Source: Liolophura sinensis (Eukaryota; Mollusca; Polyplacophora; Chitonida; Chitonidae). Taken from it: 64,000 bases of DNA. The translations under genes were made by a program, and so were the position numbers. This document shows, in pieces, positions 51,538-64,000 of this stretch (position 1 is the first letter of the stretch; each line of letters begins with the position of its first letter). The notes below the pieces were generated by a model that saw only the letters and a program-made list of their open reading frames with translations, made no database searches and had not been told where the DNA came from. The stretch is taken from NCBI RefSeq assembly GCF_032854445.1, contig NC_088302.1:38072191-38136190 (forward strand). The letters are read 5' to 3'.

Positions 51538-51803
51538 TAAACTTTATTTATTTGATTGGTGTTTTACGCTGTACTTAAGAATACTTCACTAATACCATGG
51601 CGGCCAGCATTACGGTGGGAGAAAACCAGACAGAGTCCAGGGGAAACCCATGATCAACCGCACGTTGCCGCAAGACCTTCCCATGTACTGTCTGAGAAGT
51701 TAGCATGAGCTGGATTTGAACTCACAGCAACTGCCACTGGTCAGATCTTCCTGCATCACTGCATTGTGCTGGCATGCTAACCACCTCGCACACGAAGGCC
51801 ACC
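51538..51803 (-). mobile_element. near full-length SINE copy
   Basis: TTATTTGATTGGTGTTTTAC, GGCGGCCAGCATTACGGTGG, GCATGAGCTGGATTTGAACT and the head complement (CATGCTAACCACCTCGCACA CGAAGGCCACC). It covers the whole family length. Confidence 0.88.
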
Positions 51804-52419
51804 AAGTACAACTTTAAATAAATTTTAAATATCCAACTTTGAACAAAAAAACATAGTTTCAGTCAAAGAAAAAGCATGCACTTACTCATTTATGGCATTT
51901 AATGTTTTACATGATTTTTCATAAGATGAGTTGCTTTCTAACTCTTCAATATATATATATATATAGCTTTAATGTCTTACCAATAGTCTTTGTTGTGAAA
52001 ATGAATGTACAAAGTATAGATTCAGAGTCAGTGTAGTGTTTTAGAGATTCGATGAATTGTAACATTTTCAGAGTTATTTCTTCTTGAAAACCCCATTTTC
52101 CATGTTTTTGGTGTCTTACTGAAATAAAATGAATGCTTGACTTCAGGTCAGTTCTTCCATTCTCATACACCATCAAGAAAAGTAATATTAAAACTCTTAA
52201 AATCATTGCATGTTTCAGGCCCCTACACAGCAATCTGCACCAGATATAAAAATAACATGGTTTCTTTTTGTAAATGACGTAATGTACGTACCAGTATTCA
52301 TTCCTCTAAGGCCATAACCATGAATACAGCATCTAAGACCAGTAAATATAGTATACTTGCACAGTGAGAATAATAATAATAAGAATTTAAAACTGTCTTA
52401 AAGCTGAAAAGCTGAGATC

Positions 52420-55400
52420 TTAAATTGCAGGATTTCTCTGAGGCAAACAGAGGTTGTAATGGGCATTTTGATCCCAGAATTCCGGTCCCTTCCAGCCACA
52501 CCAACCCTGAAGGGAGAAAAACAGCTGATCAGCAGATAGTTGAACATGAATAAGCTAAACTGCATTGGTACACGTGCTCAAGTTTGAAATTAATGTCCTA
52601 TCAACTCACTATAGAATTCACACTCTTTGGTCTTATGGTAGAGGTTATATACGGGTGTCAAATTACGTGACACAGCAAGCATTGCTGAATGTGAAAGAAA
52701 TTCAGCCAAAAAAATTGATATGAAGTTATTACAACCATTGTTTGAAATTTACTTAGTGCTAGCCCAATAAAATCTTATTTACCTTGTTTAATTCAGGCAA
52801 ATTAACAGTATATTATATACAGGTCAAGATTGCAGCATCCAAACAGTATTAATGCAATGCTAAAGTTTTATTTGGACAACTGAACAAAAGCCATGCTTTT
52901 CTGGTTGACCAACATTTTTTCAAGGCCAGTTAAATTGCTTATCTCTCTGGAAACCTAGAATGAAAGAAAGAATATTTGGGGTTTGATGTTGTACCTGACA
53001 ATTTTTCAGCCATATGGCGACGAGGAGTCACAAGGTATATGTACATATACTGTGTCTTCTTGTGTCCGGGTGAGTCCATGCCGCCAAAGGGCTGCGGCCA
53101 CTGAAGTCTCATGCCAAAGACAGTAGATATGACACCCCACCCATTCACATTATACTGACACCCGGCTGAAGAGCCATGTTTCCTTGCTCTAACCTCTCAG
53201 TGATGAGCACCAAGCAAGGCAATAACAAGTACCATTTTAAAACCCTTCCTGGATTTGATTTCGAGTCTCCCCACATTGAGGCGCATGCTCTAACCATTAG
53301 GCCACCAAAGCAGTCTTGTAATCCTAGAAATCCACTGACCTTATCCTGGATAACTTTGATATCCTCTCCCCCGGTGTAATGTGGATCCAGAATCAAAAAC
53401 TTGACAGCCCCTGTCTCATGGTTACAGTCGACACCCAGAATTGTGTGAGCCAGTACACCTCCCCCTGGAGAAGAGAAGAGAAGAGAAGAGAAAGACACAT
53501 CGCATCACATCACAATCTATCTATTTCTTAGATTGTTTCCTGAAAGAAATGTGATATGGACAAATTCGTGTTATCTTCAATAGAGCAGAACAGATTCCAC
53601 CATGTGTTAAGATATTTTTATGTTTACAACACACTCATTGGATCTATATCTCAATACTTTGCTGGATTTTCAATCTTTCCAATCATAAACTTTTCCAAAA
53701 ATTTCTTTCTCACTTCACGTTGTGTCATATTTGGTCCAATACAAATCCACGCATCTATCAACATGTTTGCAAGACTCACTATGCTTACTTCTGCCAATAC
53801 AGTTGTATTATTTTTCAAATGCCTTACCAATCATAACAGGTGTCCCCTGTGTCTGGAAATGGTTGGCCAGTTCTCTTCCCTTATATGCCAGATCTGCTCC
53901 TTGGTTCACAGACAATATTTTGGAGGACACCTGGAGGGGCAAACCAAACTTGTTATATGATAACAAACATGGGCTGGCCAAAATTAATTCCACAGTCTAT
54001 ACAATTATTTAAAATATATACTTTGAGAGCACTTTTATCAAACAGTAACTAAACTGGACAAAGTGATAAGAAATGCTGCATTAAGACAACTTTTCAGAAA
54101 AACCAAAAATATGACAATAAATTACATCATAACAACTGGCATACACATTGTTGGTACTCTTGAACACAAGACGCTGAAGTTGAAGAACTTACCCCTAGAA
54201 AATGGTCAAGACATATGCTAACTTCAAAGGACCCGATCCATTGCTTGCTGCCTAGGAACTTAGGTTCCTTATCTCCAACATCTACCAAAGCCTGTAAAAG
54301 AATACAACATACATAATTTTAAGTTTAGCCAGGATTACACTTTGTTTGTTTGGTGTTTTACACCATGCTCAAGAATATTTTATTGAAAAGTGTGTATTAA
54401 AATGCACTAAAATTCTTGACATTACTGCAGAAATTATCCAAGAAGACTTACTTGATTTTCAGAAAACTGATTCCTGTCGCATGTATATCTCTATGTGACG
54501 GGGTAGGTATGGAACTGTAGCTCTGTAGATTGAACCAGGAGATGATGATTGGCAGAGACCTGTACACACAGCCCCACCTGTTATCATCAAACCTCGCCTG
54601 AATCTCATCACAACATCTCATACCTTACCTGTTGTATATCTCTGTGTGATGGGATTGGTATGGAACTGTAGCCCTGTAGATTGAACCAGGAGATGAGGGT
54701 TTGCAGAGACCGGTACGCACAGCCCCACTTGTTATCATCAAACCTGTCCTGCATGTAATGATGGTATGTGTAATGACCCTGGACCAAGGACAGCTCACCT
54801 CCAACCACTGTAACAAAGGTAAACCTAATAAGCATCGGGATTTCATGTACTACTGACTTTACACACCATGCCCTTATTTTCTCAACCTGACTGTTTCTTT
54901 CATTGGAGTTTTGCATCATATTCATGAATACTTCATTTATATGACAACAGCAAGTATTTTTGGCACCAAAACCAAACAGAGCCTGCAGACTCCTGGCAGA
55001 TCTTCCTATATATGATTGGAGAGGAAGCCAGCATGAGCTGGACCAGAAACTCGCAGCGACTCCACTGATGAGAGGCTCCGTAGTCACTGTGCTGTGCTAG
55101 CACTCTAAGCGCTAGGCCAAGGAGGCCACTTAACCTACTTCATGCACCATTCAGGAATTTTTGATTTAAAAGCGATCAGATGAAACCATTAATTACAAAA
55201 ACATAAAACACACAGGTGTGCAGAAACACAAAAATAATTGACCAGTTTGATGACTGGTCAAACTAATATTCTTAGTTGAGTAGTTGGAAAGATCCTTTAA
55301 AAGGAGTGATGCTGAATCTCTGGTCAGATACAGAGTACATGTATCACTGGAGTGACTATCATTGTAAGAGACTCTTACCCCCTGATGGAGGAAGGCCAAT

Positions 55401-58400
55401 GTGTGGGCTGCGCAGGTATCCTCTTGTATCCACTTCCTCTGGGAATACAAATGCATTAGCTTTTCTGAACAGCGGCCTGTCAGTGGGGAACCCAAACATC
55501 TTGTGAAGCTCCTTCCTTGCGCTCTCTGACAAGACAATAACCATGCCAAATAGAACAGGGCTCATGTTTATCAAGCAACTTAAATAATTCAGTCATAAAT
55601 TGCATGTGTTTTAAAAGCCAAACTCAGAACAGCAAAGAACTCAAATTGTGGTTGGTACATCGTTTTTAAGCAAAGAATCAGTGTACAAACTTTAAACTTT
55701 CAAGAACAAAATATTTTAATTGTAGCTGCCTTTTGAATTTTTCACTTTAACTTTACTTTTTTCACTTTAGTTTAGAAGACATTTAATACATATGGGCCCA
55801 GATCACAATGCTTCATTCACAAATTTTGTCTGACAGCAAACATTGCTGATTTGATATAAATTGTGTTTTATGCCATTAAAAAAATATTTCACTTGTGTAA
55901 TGGTCAGATTTCGAGAGATTTCGGTTAGTTAATAAAACAAGTCTCCCCAATTATGAATGCAGAACAAGTATCAACATGAATACATGAGATCATTAAAAAA
56001 ACAGATATGCTGACAAATCTGAATAAAATATATTTCTTTATTAACAACAGTTTATCTTTATACTGCATGAAGTTAGCACACAAACCTAGATGTTCTTCTG
56101 TTTGACCTTCTGGATAAATCACAGTTAACAATGTCTGGCTTTGCAGGGGTTGGAAATGATACACTGTTGGAATATCAAATGTCTTGATCTGTGAACACAA
56201 AGGTAGCAATATTTAGTTTATTTATTTTGGTTGTTGTAAATAATCAAGAATATGTCAATTATACAATAATGGTCAGTTTTATTTGCATGGCAAATAGGAT
56301 CATCTCGGAAAAACCCCCAACCTTTGGTAATCTACTGACAAATTTCCTGCACGATAAACATACGCAGTACATTGGTGGAAGATATGTGGTCTTCAGTTCA
56401 ATAAATACATGTCTGTGGGGAAGGGAGGGGCAGGGGGATGTTGATTGATTAATGTAAGAAATATTTTAAATATCATAGGCAGACTGACAACTGTACTTCC
56501 AAAAATCACGATACTCTGCTGATAACAAGCAGCTCTAAACATGTAGAATGAGATGAGATGACAGGTATTAAAGGTTAGCTTCAGCCAGTAACGTTCCCAA
56601 GTACCTCTTTGGGTGTGACTTGGTTGATGAGGCACTTCTCCATGGCCTTCAACTGCTTGGTCACTCCCTGTGAGAGAACATGCCAGAGCCTGTCACATCG
56701 TACACCTGGGTCCACAAGGGCCACCACATCAAGGGGCAACATTACGCTGATCATCCTGAATGTCTCTGAAAATAGACACACAAATGCCATGTTATTTCCA
56801 AAATTAGTACATTAAAATTGAAACAAATCTGACCAAGTTAAGGTGTTTTATTACTGGTATTCAATGACACAAAATTTATCAACTGTCATTTGTTTGACTG
56901 GTGTTTCCTGCTCTATTTTTTTTTTCTGGAATATGTACTATTCAGACAGCCGGTCACAATTGTAGAAATCTCATCAGAACTCCGAAGAGCGCCCCACCCT
57001 TGCCCAGTAGGAGCACTCTAGTGTAGTGGTTTATGTGATATCTAGCTCTGGATCAATGTTCAAAACCTCTCTCCTTTGTCTTGACCAAAGCTTTTGTACG
57101 AAAAGCTGCATTTGAGAGGCAAAAAAAAAACAAAACAAAATAAAGGTCATAACCTGTCACTTTTGGGGCTGAACCTTACATTTTTCCTGTAGGATACCAT
57201 CCTATTTTCCAAACAACCTCAAAACACCTGAAGATTCATAGAACTCTCAGAATCAGGCAAGGTGAGAAACTGATCAAAGACAATACATGATCTCTGATCT
57301 CAACCCTGATTTCCTGTACCATAACCCACATTGTTACCATACACATGTAAATGAAATGTGCTAAATGTCAAATACGAATCAAACTGATACACTTTTGAAA
57401 AAATGGAAGCTGGGTTTACAAATGTTAATGTTATGATTAGAGATTCTCGCCAGCGATGTTACAATTGCACCTAATACTCAACATACATATAATACAGTGG
57501 CTGATATATACTGACCTGAAAAATAGTTAATGACAGGTGAAAATGATGGAGTCTTGTGGAAGGCCTGCTCACCTGTTGTTTGAAAGTGCAGGCTGACCTG
57601 GATTGTCTGACAAACACAAAGTATTATTTACATCATATGTGTACAAGTAAGTCATCGGTTACCTGCTTACTATCACCTATTAAAAATTTATTAAAACACA
57701 AAAATAATTCCAATTAGTTTATCTGAGTTTGATGAGCTAAATAATTTAACTTGCTATCTAATGGTCAATATTTGTGCCGATCTTGTTATACTGTATCTTG
57801 TTATATTTCATTTAAATAGAGATAACTGTTTAAACACAAATGTACTACACTGGCTAACAGATAGTACTTCTGACACCATATTCCTGACAAACCTCATTCA
57901 GTGGACTTGAATAGGAAATATCACTGGCCAAAAGTCTGGAGTCTCCAACAAGAACAATGCATCAAAACATACCTGTTAACCATCTATAAAAACTATAATT
58001 TACCACAAAACTATGCAAGAAATCCAATTCCACTTACATACTACACAATCATAGAATACAGCTATGTGCACATGTATCTTTCATAAGACATTAGAACTAA
58101 TTACTGCATGTTTGCCAGGTATTTATTCAAGTATATTCTAAAGGCATTTTGTGAAGCCCTGAAAATGGTCTGTCCAACCAATGTAGTTTTGTCTCCAAAA
58201 TCAAATCAAATATGCGCATAAATTGTACTGAAAGTTGCTCTTTCATAAGGGAAAAGGTTGAGGAAATAGGGTAAGCGGGCAAACAAAAAAATACTGTTTG
58301 TTCAGAAACTGAGGCATTACCACCACATTAATCATGGTAAATGACATTGTGTGAAATGTTGGCTGTACCTTACTCGGTTGACCCTTTTTTCGTCTTTTCT

Positions 58401-61400
58401 TCATATATTCTGGTGCATCGCTATCTGTAGTAATATAGTCCAGTATATCTCCACAGGTACTACATTCTGGTGGGCAGCCATCCCCTTCCTCATAAGATCG
58501 TAGTAATATAGGGCTGTTGTTGATGTGAAACACAGCTGTACTTGTGTCTGACTGTACATCTTGAATAAGGCTGTTGAATTCCTTAATAATGTGGTTTCTG
58601 ACTACACCAAGAAAAAAAGTCTATTAATTATCACAAATGCCATCATTATTTAATAACTTCATTTCTGTACAATTTCCACTTTAAAGAGGACCAATTACTA
58701 TTCTTTGACTGATGCTCTGCATTATACTGAAGAATGCTATTTCACTTTAAATATACATCTCATATGTAATTTTATTTTCTCAAAATCTTAAATGTGAACT
58801 AAATATATGAACACAGATAAATGACTTAACAGCATAAAACCAAAGACATGTTTCACTATTTCTTAATGATATAATATAATGTGAAAATAAGATGCACACA
58901 CAAGATGATGCGTACTGACCTTTAGGGGCTGAGTCAGGTACTTGGATATTAACAGGCAGCTCTGCCCGCAGACGGAGAATCTGGAGTGTGGACAGGAGGT
59001 CTTGGTTAGTGGTGGTCACAGTACACTTGCTCACTTCACCACAGCTTGTTTGCAGAAAAGGACCATCTTCAAAATTTGTAGCTTCTTTCACCTTGTGGAA
59101 AACAGCCACATGGTCTAGTTTTAGGTGATTCTGGAAGTCATAAATACAAGAAGGACATTTGCATTGTAGTGATACTACAGATGAGTGCTGCTAGATAATA
59201 ACTCTTAGGTTTTCAAAGAGCTACGATTAAAACATTTTAAAAGATTGAGAGGGAGATAAAGTGTGTTTGGATTGTAATATTTATTAATGTAAGAAACCAG
59301 AAATTGTGCACATGATTTTTCACACACAAAAAACCCCACTGTAAGACTATCTGTGTTTACCTGTAAATGTTTGGTATTTAGCTTCTCGAGATCTTTCTCC
59401 ACATTTTCTTTTGTCGCTGGCAAGGCTGAATTGCAGAATACTCCTACCACAGAAATACCTGAAATATAGAAAGAGATACAAAGATACAGTCAACCACGTT
59501 TTAATCATATCTCCTGGAGCATAATAGTAGTTGAATTACATCTAGCTAATAAATTTATGTGTCTAATGTAAAGTTACTATTGACTAGCTGATGTCTGAGA
59601 AGGGAAAGCAGAGTAAAGCAGAATGAACTAGAATCTGGATGTTTGAAATAATCCCCTTCATCCCTCAATATGTCTAAGAATGAAAGAAAGAAAACCTTAA
59701 AAGAATTGACAAGATGTCATGTTGCTTTGTTTGACTTCATATATGCACTGATTGCACTCAAGGTGCTTCCAATTTGAATGGAGAAATGTAGCAATCAAAA
59801 GAGAATACAGATAGAAATATTTGTACATGGTTGTTACAACAAGCCAATGTCAAATCCAATGCTATAAATGACTGGTTGAAGACATTCTGAACTCCATAAA
59901 CGAAACTATTTTCAAAGTTTTAATGCTCTGTCATTTGGTGAATATTTCATTTTTATCTATACCAGTCCTTCAATATAATTAACATAAAAGTTTATTTATT
60001 CACTTATTTTAAATTCTGTGTATACATGTACGTATATACATAAAACCACAAAAAAAAAAGACTAAAAAGATGGTAATAGACACATAATGAAATAGAGAAC
60101 TTTGAGTACAACATAACAACAATGACATGTGTTTTCATCTTGCCCATTCAGCTGTATGTATGAAAAGCATTATTAAGCCATGTATTTGAAACTTCGTTAA
60201 GTGTGGTATGAAATAGCAAGACAATATGATGGTGATTTCGAGGCAAAATGTAACAAGGTTTGGGTAGTTTGGTACTTAATATGTAACCCAGATCACATAA
60301 AACCTCAAATGTTCTTTTTTTAAATGAAACCCAGCAATGATAATTACAATCATACCTGCTGGTTGTAAAAGGTTCGTGTCCTCAGCAAGCTGTACCAAAT
60401 CTTCACATTGCTGAACGCACAATGATCTTGACACCACCATGATTTGGTTGTTACTTTCATAGCCCAACAACAATCCAGCAAGGGAATGCACCTCTTGCTG
60501 TAAGGACTAAAAGACAAGACAATAAATGAATGGTTCAAACAGCTAATATAATAAATTTTCCCATAATAACCTAATGATCTATTCACAAGTTTGAAAATCA
60601 GAATGGAATATGGAACTTCACTGAAGCATGATGCCATCCAAGAATGTCAAACTACATGTTTGATGTGAGACTGGCTTTGTCTAAGGTTTACTCTTACGTG
60701 CGTTTGGCCAAAGTTTTTTCTGGCCAAGGATGGCCGCAAATGAAGGACAGGTCATGCGGTCAAATATGTCACGGTCTGCATGCCTCCTCCATACCTTTTT
60801 CCCTGTTGATTTATCACAAACACAGCGTGGGTCCTAAATGCTTTGGTTGCCCTCAGTGACCAACTCAAGTGTACTGCCAACCTTGATATATTTGACAAGG
60901 CAGGTAACAGCATCAGGTATCTAAATGGAGTGTGCCCTGACATTGCTATTGTCTGAGCACTCCATGGGGTCAGAGTGATCTTGAACTACCCATCGCTGAG
61001 TCACAGTCTCCAACACAGGCACTTAGGCTGTCATAACGATAGCTGTGATGTTTATTATGAGTTCTCCATGATCATCGCAAGATACAAACAAAAACCAGCT
61101 ACCCTACTGCTCCTATTTTTGATACATTTTGCCTTCTTCTATTCCACCTCCATGATCTCTAGTAGGTACCTTTTAACTATGTGTTTTGCTTTATTTGAAT
61201 GTAAGCAGTGTAATTGTTTTAGTCAGTTAGTCACTGTCCTCATAGCCCAAAGATAAGCTGGAGGTTCCTACTGTAACGCCCAGCTTTGCTCATATGGACA
61301 TCCACGTGGACAATTTCACCCCAAAAAAAAAACCGCTTAATTTTTGCTATCCACCATTTCCCTGATATGAACAAACTGTAAACATGTCAAAGCCTGAAGC

Positions 61401-62601
61401 GGTAAACCGTCTTTCAAAAGTAATCTAGCCATGTAAACTTTTGAATCGGGCAAACCACAGTAACGTCCACCATGTTTAGAATTTTTTTTTTTTCATCTTT
61501 GGTAGGGTGATGGGCCATGAAAATTTTATCCAACCCAACATTCTGTTTACAAGTTATACTATGTTTTTAAATGCTGTTTACATATTAACATTACAAAAAT
61601 ATTGTGTCTAGGGAACATTTAGTAAGAAAATAAAGGCGTTGGGTTCTCCTAAAAAGAATTTCATGCCCTGTAAACAGAATGTTTATGTAGGATAAAATTT
61701 TTGGATTTTTTTTGGGTGTACAAAATCAACAACGTAGCCGCATGAATGTAGTTCAACGGATTTAATGCTGCACTGACATGCCAAATAGAGCTTTTAGTAT
61801 CACAGAGGAAGTCCAACAGATCTGTGAGCATCGGCAGCAGAGCATTAGGTTTTTAACGATGTTATTTTGTCTTAACCTGCGTAAAACTGGTTTGTGTGAA
61901 GACACACCACGTAAATGAATGCTTCAAAACAAACACGCACAGTCCCTACTCCAATATGTACAACGAAATTTAAGTAGCCTCCACTTCAATGGGTTGGTCG
62001 TCATTTTTGGTCGCAGTCCTCACGTAACCCGGGATTCTGGTGGGAAACGTCACAATGTCATGCTATAAAACCACAGGGTATCAAGATGTCACATGACATG
62101 AAATTGATTATTGCGTGAAAGAGCGAAGATGTTAGGTGAAAACACCAATGATTTACCCTACTCCTTGATTGGAAAGATAAACTGAAGCTACAGATGTATG
62201 CAGATATGATATATCTACACGGTCAGGGTTTAATACTTAAGATTTAACGCTTCTGTTAAGGTAGAACAGCGAGCTCATCTGGGATCATTGCAGGAGTGCG
62301 TGAAACTGACCTAGCAGCTTGGTACAGTACTGCATTGTTAAATCTACTGTCAGTTTCACTCGTGGAGCTGTCAACAAAGCAGAATCATATGAGCACCAGT
62401 TTTCGCGTCAGTAATATCCATATGTAACATGAAAATCATCGCTTATTCAGATTATGTGGCAAATGATATGGTGCTGTCGTAGTGTTCTGCGCACGAAAAA
62501 CCCATAATCACACCTGCAACTCAGGCATCTCAGGATTTCCATGCAAATATACTTACTTCATACACCCCGACATGACAGCTGACTGACACGTTGGTAGACA
62601 T
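52420..62601 (-). CDS. UFSP2: UFM1-specific protease 2 (UFSP2)
   Basis: This cysteine protease (peptidase family C78) matures UFM1 and removes it from targets, acting largely at the ER. Exons (minus) are 62601-62557, 60506-60356, 59458-59361, 59130-58920, 58601-58369, 57606-57516, 56765-56605, 56188-56086, 55525-55379, 54807-54629, 54291-54193, 53930-53828, 53464-53340 and 52506-52420. They total 1833 nt, giving 610 aa with all phases closing. Residues 1 to ~170 ([20 protein letters not shown] ... [15 protein letters not shown]) form an MPN-like region, as in insect and plant UFSP2. A basic patch [11 protein letters not shown] follows a CPPECSTC cluster. The protease domain has the catalytic Cys at ~443 ([10 protein letters not shown]) and the Asp-Pro-His motif at ~567-569 ([11 protein letters not shown]). 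The end is [11 protein letters not shown] ... [12 protein letters not shown]. Human UFSP2 is shorter (about 469 aa) and diverged at the N-terminus. Confidence 0.95.
53040..53245 (+). repeat. third dispersed repeat family, copy 2
   Basis: ATGACACCCCACCCATTCAC, ATTATACTGACACCCGGCTG and GCAAGGCAATAACAAGTACC match 38122-38275. Located in the last intron of UFSP2. Confidence 0.6.
53465..53492 (+). repeat. AGAAG pentanucleotide repeat at a UFSP2 acceptor
   Basis: (GAGAA)n on plus reads as a TCTCT/TTCTC pyrimidine tract on minus, directly next to the CCAG acceptor of the exon ending at 53464. The microsatellite therefore supplies the polypyrimidine tract. Confidence 0.8.
54452..54597 (-). pseudogene. 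partial tandem duplicate of the UFSP2 catalytic-cysteine exon
   Basis: The segment encodes [39 protein letters not shown], which parallels the true exon ([39 protein letters not shown]) about 150 bases upstream on the minus strand. It begins after a GATTCAG acceptor-like site and remains open to an ATCAA-GTAAGT donor. The N-terminal third of the real exon is missing, so it cannot replace it cleanly. It is most likely a decaying duplicate, possibly included as a cryptic exon. Confidence 0.75.
54890..55128 (-). mobile_element. SINE copy, UFSP2 intron
   Basis: TTTCATTGGAGTTTTGCATC, AGCCAGCATGAGCTGGACCA and the head complement GCACTCTAAGCGCTAGGCCA AGGAGGCCAC. Diverged but nearly complete. Inserted in sense orientation with the gene. 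Confidence 0.8.
56280..56400. repeat. second dispersed repeat family, copy 3
   Basis: AACCTTTGGTAATCTACTGA-CAAATTTCCTGC and ACATTGGTGGAAGATATGTG match the copies at 20440-20530 and 51330-51490. Confidence 0.5.
61269..61705. repeat. dispersed repeat related to 1965-2075
   Basis: It carries TAACGCCCAGCTTTGCTCAT ATGGACATCC at 61274-61303 (same orientation as 1970), and GGTAGGGTGATGGGCC... CCAACCCAACATTCTGTTTACA around 61500-61552 (reverse orientation). A degraded further copy is near 61670-61705. The mixed orientation suggests nested or palindromic elements. Confidence 0.5.
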
Positions 62602-63740
62602 TTTGAAAATAGTTACGATATTCATGCGCACATCATTGCAATTCAGTTGTTTGTATTTCGTAATTTGTGTGTGAAAAGAAAGGTTTTCGTAAGAACTCCA
62701 AAGAATAAAACACCAGTCAATTAGTGTGGCATGTTCCATGAGGAAAACGAGATTTCCACTGTGGACTACTTCTCCTTTCGTTAGGACTCGTGCAATTTTC
62801 CCGAAATTCGTCTGCTAAGAGTCCATGTTATTTGACAAGTACATCAGCTGGATTTTCTTAGTGTTCTATTCTCGCTAGAAAAATGTTTAATGGCGTTTGT
62901 TTTTTGCATTTTTACATGTAGTAAGAATTATATCTTTAGATGGTGTTAGAAACTTCAGATAAATATTTTTTGTACGGTACCTCGGCTGTTGCACATGTTG
63001 ATCCTGTCAATGAACTGGGCTTCTACATATATTAATCTTCAACAGATTATTAAGGTATTAGTTATTTAGTCCCATTTCCAGAAAATGTTGACATTTAAAG
63101 TAATCCTTATCATTACAACTTATAAGACTTTGCCTGTATGTCTCTTTTTCAGCCGAAACAAGCTTGCAGAGAAACCCTATAGTATACAATATCATACATG
63201 TATTCCTTGGTTCCTTTGTTTAATTATTTGATTGATCGACAGCGTACTCAAGAATGCATTATTTTTCACCAAACACTGGTTGCTGCTAGATCTACGATGG
63301 CTTATTCAGAGCGTGTATTATGCTAAGCCTACTGGTGGATCAACCAGATCCAGTTCATTGTACATGTACTGGAGTTTTCTTCGGCTGACTTCAGGAAAAT
63401 ATTGCAACCATTGCAATGAACCAGCTAGAGTCTATAGCCATTAAATGTGATTGTAAGCCAGCACAAGTCATGTGATTCCTATGGACACTTTTACCCTTAC
63501 TAAATAAGACCAGGTTCAAAATGTCTCCTACATGCCATCCATCCAATTTAATGGCAGTTATCAGGCTTAATGTGAATGCCATATTGGTGGAAAGCAAGTG
63601 CATGCATGATCCCATGAACTTCATGTAAGAACACCTAACTGCATTGCCCTACATTCTTCTGCAGTCTAGTGCTAAGCTAACAGGCTTCCGCAAAGAGGAG
63701 GTGAGGGGGGAATCATGGGGATTCCCCTTGTCCGGCTTGG
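62602..63740. other. UFSP2 upstream flank and intergenic DNA
   Basis: No gene supported. A SINE-tail-like fragment (AATTATTTGATTGATCGACA GCGTACTCAAGAATGCATT) is near 63220-63260. Confidence 0.35.
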
Positions 63741-63747
63741 ATTGACT

Positions 63748-63905
63748 AATTTATTTATTTGATTGGTGTGCTACATCTTTCTTAAGAATATTTCACTTAT
63801 ATGATGACAGCCACCATTATGGTGGGAGGAAACTAAGGGAAATCCACGACCAGACTTGGCCTGTACCAACATCATGTGTGTGTTAATCACTTGACCAAGA
63901 CACCC
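63748..63905 (-). mobile_element. SINE copy, internally deleted
   Basis: TTTATTTATTTGATTGGTGT, CACCATTATGGTGGGAGGAA ACTAAGGG and a shortened 5' part. It ends around GACCAAGACACCCC. Confidence 0.75.
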
Positions 63906-64000
63906 CGCTCTTCCTACATTTTCATTCAGACCATAAACATACCGCGTATCTACCTTGAGATTCATAATAGTTGATATATAGCAAGGTCATAAGCTTCACA

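Noticed and set aside
60650-60945. overlapping short frames in UFSP2 intron 1
   Set aside because: No homology and no splice-site framing; intronic noise.

Overview
The window is animal nuclear DNA: compact coding exons with GT-AG introns, long AT-rich introns and intergenic spaces, minisatellites, one LINE copy, and at least a dozen copies of a tRNA-derived SINE. Protein similarity and the SINE type suggest a lophotrochozoan, probably a mollusc and perhaps a bivalve; the phylum is inference. One 200-base run of N (50712-50911) marks an assembly gap. All exon models were built by hand: each has consensus splice sites, and the phases close across every gene except for a few one-base anomalies that are flagged.

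Layout: (1) 991-1086, minus: first exon of VPS36 (ESCRT-II); the rest lies off the left edge. (2) 1438-4214, plus: a three-exon small mitochondrial membrane protein of the COX7B / deltamethrin-resistance (prag01) type, head to head with VPS36, with a 5'-truncated LINE and its target-site duplication in intron 2. (3) 4215-7234: intergenic, with a 190-bp direct-repeat pair. (4) 7235-22455, minus: complete 17-exon AIFM1 (apoptosis-inducing factor, 624 aa) with two large intronic minisatellites. (5) 23717-36664, plus: an 18-exon gene for a 716-aa secreted protein with a signal peptide, one Ly6/uPAR (LU) three-finger domain and 12 eight-cysteine EGF-like repeats. (6) 36665-41918: intergenic, with a fold-back hairpin and dispersed repeats. 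(7) 41919-48420, minus: RAD6/UBE2A-B ubiquitin-conjugating enzyme with two alternative last exons. (8) 48421-52419: intergenic with the gap. (9) 52420-62601, minus: complete 14-exon UFSP2 (UFM1-specific protease, 610 aa) with an N-terminal MPN-like region. (10) 62602-64000: no gene seen.

The genes are a syntenic mix, not an operon. Three observations stand out. First, the membrane-anchor part of AIFM1 and the COX7B-like gene about 17 kb away have the same three-exon structure, the same intron phases and alignable protein, so they are paralogous modules. Second, the RAD6 gene has a duplicated last exon: one copy gives the canonical 152-aa enzyme, the other a 161-aa form with an acidic tail reminiscent of yeast Rad6. 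Third, tandem arrays and decayed copies at splice junctions recur in three genes: a donor in AIFM1, acceptors and donors in the LU-EGF gene, and the catalytic exon of UFSP2. This suggests that exon-intron junctions are repeatedly duplicated here.
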